Assembly: GCA_018334775.1 (NCBI GenBank)
Contig: JAGXLJ010000073.1
Location: 1-6,446 of the forward strand
From: Halodesulfurarchaeum sp.
Lineage (GTDB): Archaea; Halobacteriota; Halobacteria; Halobacteriales; Halobacteriaceae
DNA length: 6,446 nt
Direction of reading: 5' to 3'
In this document: positions 4,352 through 6,446 of the stretch, piece by piece
Layout: every line of letters starts with the position of its first letter
How positions within the stretch are numbered: the stretch's first letter is position 1
Program-made: the position numbers and the translations under genes
Notes under the pieces: generated by a model
Told to the model about the DNA's origin: nothing
The model's database searches: none
What the model saw: the letters and a program-made list of their open reading frames with translations, nothing else

Positions 4352-5287
4352 ATGGAAAGTCTCAATCGAATGGCGATCGAGTTGGCCGACGAGGCTCTGG
4401 AGTTCGCCGACGAACTCGCGGTCGTCCCACAGGAACTGTCGAACGGCGCGACCGCGATCGATTTCGGCGTCGAAGCCGACGGGGGCATCGAAGCAGGACT
4501 GCTACTCACCGAGCTGCAGACCGCCGGTCTTGCGACGGTGCAGACCCGTATGGACACAGTCGCCGGTGCACCATTCCCCCACGTCGAGGTCTCGACCGAC
4601 CAACCAGGGCTCTCGCTGTTGGGCTCCCAGAAGGCAGGGTGGGAACTAAGCCACAAAGGGTTCGAAGCTCTGGGTAGCGGTCCAGCGCGGGCGCTCGTAG
4701 CGGAAGAAACCGAATTTCAGGCGCTCGATTACGCCGACGCCTTCGACCTGGCCGTGCTGTCGATCGAGACGGAGACGATGCCCAGAGCGGGTATCGCGGC
4801 CCACGTCGCAGACCGAACTGACGTCGCTCCCGAAGCCGTGTATCTTCCAGCCTACCGGACGGGCAGTGTCGCAGGGAGTGTCAGCGGGGCCGGCCGGGCC
4901 GCCGAACTGGCCGTGTTCCGACTCTTCGAACTCGGCTACGATCCGACGGACGTGCTGACTGCAAGCGGGTCCGCACCGGTTCCGCCCGTTGCAGGCAACG
5001 AGGAAACGGCGATGGGGCGAGTGAACGACAGCGTGGTCTATGGTGGCCAAGTCCATCTGACGGTTCGTGAGGACGACGACGCCCTCGAAAACGTCGCCTC
5101 GACGGCGGCCGTGACCTACGGGGACCCCTTCAAAGAGATTTACGAGCACGTCGACTGGGACCTCTCGGACATCGATCCGGCCGTCTTCGGGCCGGCTCAG
5201 GTAACGATAGACGTCCGGGGCGGTCCGACCTACAAGGCGGGTGACGTTCACGAGACTATACTCGCCGACAGTTTCGGACTCGAGTGA
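4352..5287 (+). CDS. mch: Methenyltetrahydromethanopterin cyclohydrolase (EC 3.5.4.27 family)
   Basis: The product (311 aa, normal for the family) hydrolyses the methenyl-tetrahydropterin one-carbon carrier to the formyl form, or the reverse, in the cytoplasm. It starts MESLNRMAIELADEALEFAD and contains the family blocks NGATAIDFGVEADGGIEAGL (31-50), LTELQTAGLATVQ (52-64), GAPFPHVEVSTDQPGLSLLG (72-91), SQKAGWEL (92-99), GSGPARALVAEE (108-119), AGSVSGAGRAAELAVFRLFE (174-193), LGYDP (194-198) and the C-terminal GPAQVTIDVRGGPTY. Arg182 and Glu185 lie where, from memory, an essential Arg/Glu pair is described in the Archaeoglobus enzyme. The start at 4352 is set by the TATA-like box 26 bases upstream and by family N-termini; the frame remains open to 3833 but crosses the promoter and repeat. 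Haloarchaea make no methane, so the natural carrier here may be a folate or modified pterin (inference). Confidence 0.95.
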   Translation: MESLNRMAIELADEALEFADELAVVPQELSNGATAIDFGVEADGGIEAGLLLTELQTAGLATVQTRMDTVAGAPFPHVEVSTDQPGLSLLGSQKAGWELSHKGFEALGSGPARALVAEETEFQALDYADAFDLAVLSIETETMPRAGIAAHVADRTDVAPEAVYLPAYRTGSVAGSVSGAGRAAELAVFRLFELGYDPTDVLTASGSAPVPPVAGNEETAMGRVNDSVVYGGQVHLTVREDDDALENVASTAAVTYGDPFKEIYEHVDWDLSDIDPAVFGPAQVTIDVRGGPTYKAGDVHETILADSFGLE

Positions 5288-5307
5288 GAGGTTACCAGGG
5301 GCAATCG

Positions 5308-5313
5308 TTTTTG
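5308..5313 (+). promoter_or_regulatory. Putative TATA-like box of the carotenoid desaturase gene
   Basis: TTTTTG, in the 50-base gap after mch, is centred about 28 bases before the ATG at 5338, consistent with a leaderless transcript. No Shine-Dalgarno is present before the ATG. The same T-run could also help end mch transcription. This supports separate transcription of the two genes, but weakly. Confidence 0.4.
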
Positions 5314-5337
5314 AGTCGGCCCGCCGTCTCTATCTGT

Positions 5338-6446
5338 ATGGACAGACTTTCCGACCGGTCAGCTACCGTCATCGGGGCCGGATTCGGCGGTCTCTCGACG
5401 GCCGCCTATCTCGCTGACGCCGGGGCTGACGTGCAGGTACTCGAAAAGAACGAATCGGTCGGGGGGCGAGCAGCGGTTCTCGAAGCCGAGGGATTTCGCT
5501 TCGACCTGGGGCCGTCGTGGTATCTCATGCCCGACGTCTTCGAGCGGTTTTTCGATCACTTCGATCGATCCCCGGCCGAGTTCTACGAACTGGAACACCT
5601 CGACCCGCACTACCGACTCTTCTTCAAGGAAAACGTCGGACCGGAGCCAGATGGGAACCCACCAGGGGTCGAGCGCGATCCGGATGGCGATCGGATCGAT
5701 ATCACCCGCGATCTCGAGTCGTCGATCGAACTGTTCGAAGCATACGAAGCCGGGGCTGGAGACGCCCTCGAACGCTATCTCGAGAAGTCCAAAGAGAACT
5801 ACGATATCGGGATGGAACATTTCGTCTACGAGGACCGCTCGCGCATCCGGGATTTCCTCGATCCGCGACTCGCAAAATACGCCCGGGGATTGTCTCTCCT
5901 GGGAACGATGCAGGACCACGTCGAGAAGTACTTCGATCACCCGAAACTCCGCCAAATCATGCAATATACCCTCGTCTTCCTCGGGGGTGCGCCACGAAAT
6001 ACGCCGGCGCTTTACAACCTGATGAGTCACGTCGATTTCAATCTGGGCGTCTACTATCCCGAGTGTGGCATCGGCGGGGTCGTCGAGGCAATGGTGGAGT
6101 TAAACGAGGAACTGGGCGTCGAGTTCGTGACGGACGAACCCGTGACATCGATTCGTGGATCTCGAGGGAATTTCACCGTGCGGACGACCGCAAACAAGTA
6201 CCAGACCGACCTGGTGGTCTCGGACGCCGATTACGCACATACCGAGCAGGAACTCCTCCAGCCCAGCGACAGACAGTACGACGCCGAGTACTGGGAGTCA
6301 CGAACCTACGCACCGTCTGCGTTCATGCTCTATCTGGGGGTCGAGGGCGAGGTTCCCGAACTGGCCCACCACACCCTGGTGATTCCAGGGGACTGGAGCG
6401 ACCACTTCGACACGATCTTCGATGAACCGGCCTGGCCCGATGACCC
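5338..6446 (+). CDS. crtI: CrtI-type phytoene/carotenoid desaturase, 5' part, truncated by window edge
   Basis: The first 369 codons are present and the frame is open at the edge; the family usually has about 490-510 aa. This FAD-dependent desaturase introduces double bonds into C40 carotenoids on the path to bacterioruberin, acting at the membrane. The N-terminal Rossmann motif is clear: VIGAGFGGLS (11-20) with Glu36 ending the second strand (VQVLEKN), then VGGRAAVLEAEGFRFDLGPS (41-60) and WYLMPDVFERFF. Later blocks are EAGAGDALERYL (137-148), MQYTLVFLGGAPRNTPALYN (208-227), LMSHVDFNLGVYYP (228-241), DLVVSDADYAHTE (291-303) and YWESRTYAPSAFMLYLGVEG (318-337). Compared with remembered homologues, residues 99-117 look like an inserted Pro/Gly/Asp-rich loop, and Cys243 replaces a usual Gly in the YPxGGIG motif. 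CrtI and the later-acting haloarchaeal CrtD are close relatives; the sequence here does not separate them, so the symbol is provisional. Confidence 0.9.
   Translation, partial: MDRLSDRSATVIGAGFGGLSTAAYLADAGADVQVLEKNESVGGRAAVLEAEGFRFDLGPSWYLMPDVFERFFDHFDRSPAEFYELEHLDPHYRLFFKENVGPEPDGNPPGVERDPDGDRIDITRDLESSIELFEAYEAGAGDALERYLEKSKENYDIGMEHFVYEDRSRIRDFLDPRLAKYARGLSLLGTMQDHVEKYFDHPKLRQIMQYTLVFLGGAPRNTPALYNLMSHVDFNLGVYYPECGIGGVVEAMVELNEELGVEFVTDEPVTSIRGSRGNFTVRTTANKYQTDLVVSDADYAHTEQELLQPSDRQYDAEYWESRTYAPSAFMLYLGVEGEVPELAHHTLVIPGDWSDHFDTIFDEPAWPDD

Noticed and set aside
5359..6030. 223-codon minus-strand frame opposite the desaturase
   Set aside because: It is an antisense shadow of a clearly recognised desaturase gene; no start signals and no recognisable domain.

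Overview
The window comes from a halophilic archaeon of the class Halobacteria. It is GC-rich, its proteins are rich in Asp and Glu, its ribosomal proteins are archaeal in type, and several start codons lie about 26-28 bases after TATA-like boxes, as expected for archaeal leaderless transcripts. The genus cannot be fixed from this sequence alone.

Left part (1-3169, minus strand): the head of the archaeal large ribosomal-protein operon. In transcription order it runs SPOUT-fold RNA methyltransferase, rpl3 (uL3), rpl4 (uL4), rpl23 (uL23), rpl2 (uL2, cut by the window edge). Gaps are 4, 2, -3 (ATGA overlap) and 1 bases, so it is one tightly packed, probably translationally coupled unit. The promoter lies near 3224-3233.

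Middle (3170-4351): a small membrane protein gene of unknown function (plus), a tRNA-Gly(GCC) gene (plus), and a non-coding stretch that is the most unusual part of the window. The last 23 bases of the tRNA gene recur exactly 195 bases downstream. The second copy forms one end of a 137-base fold-back structure with a perfect 11-bp apical hairpin. This looks like a tRNA-derived repeat or the relic of an insertion at the tRNA 3' end. It is followed by a minus-strand gene for an 83-aa cysteine-containing protein, whose TATA-like box sits in a perfect palindrome.

Right part (4352-6446, plus strand): mch, methenyltetrahydromethanopterin cyclohydrolase (one-carbon metabolism), then the first about 369 codons of a CrtI-type carotenoid (phytoene) desaturase that runs off the window end. 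The two are 50 bases apart and the second appears to have its own leaderless promoter, so a shared function is not implied.

I see no CRISPR array, complete insertion sequence, integrase or defence system. The core genes are ordinary for a haloarchaeon. The novelty, if any, lies in the tRNA-associated repeat and the two small unrecognised proteins.
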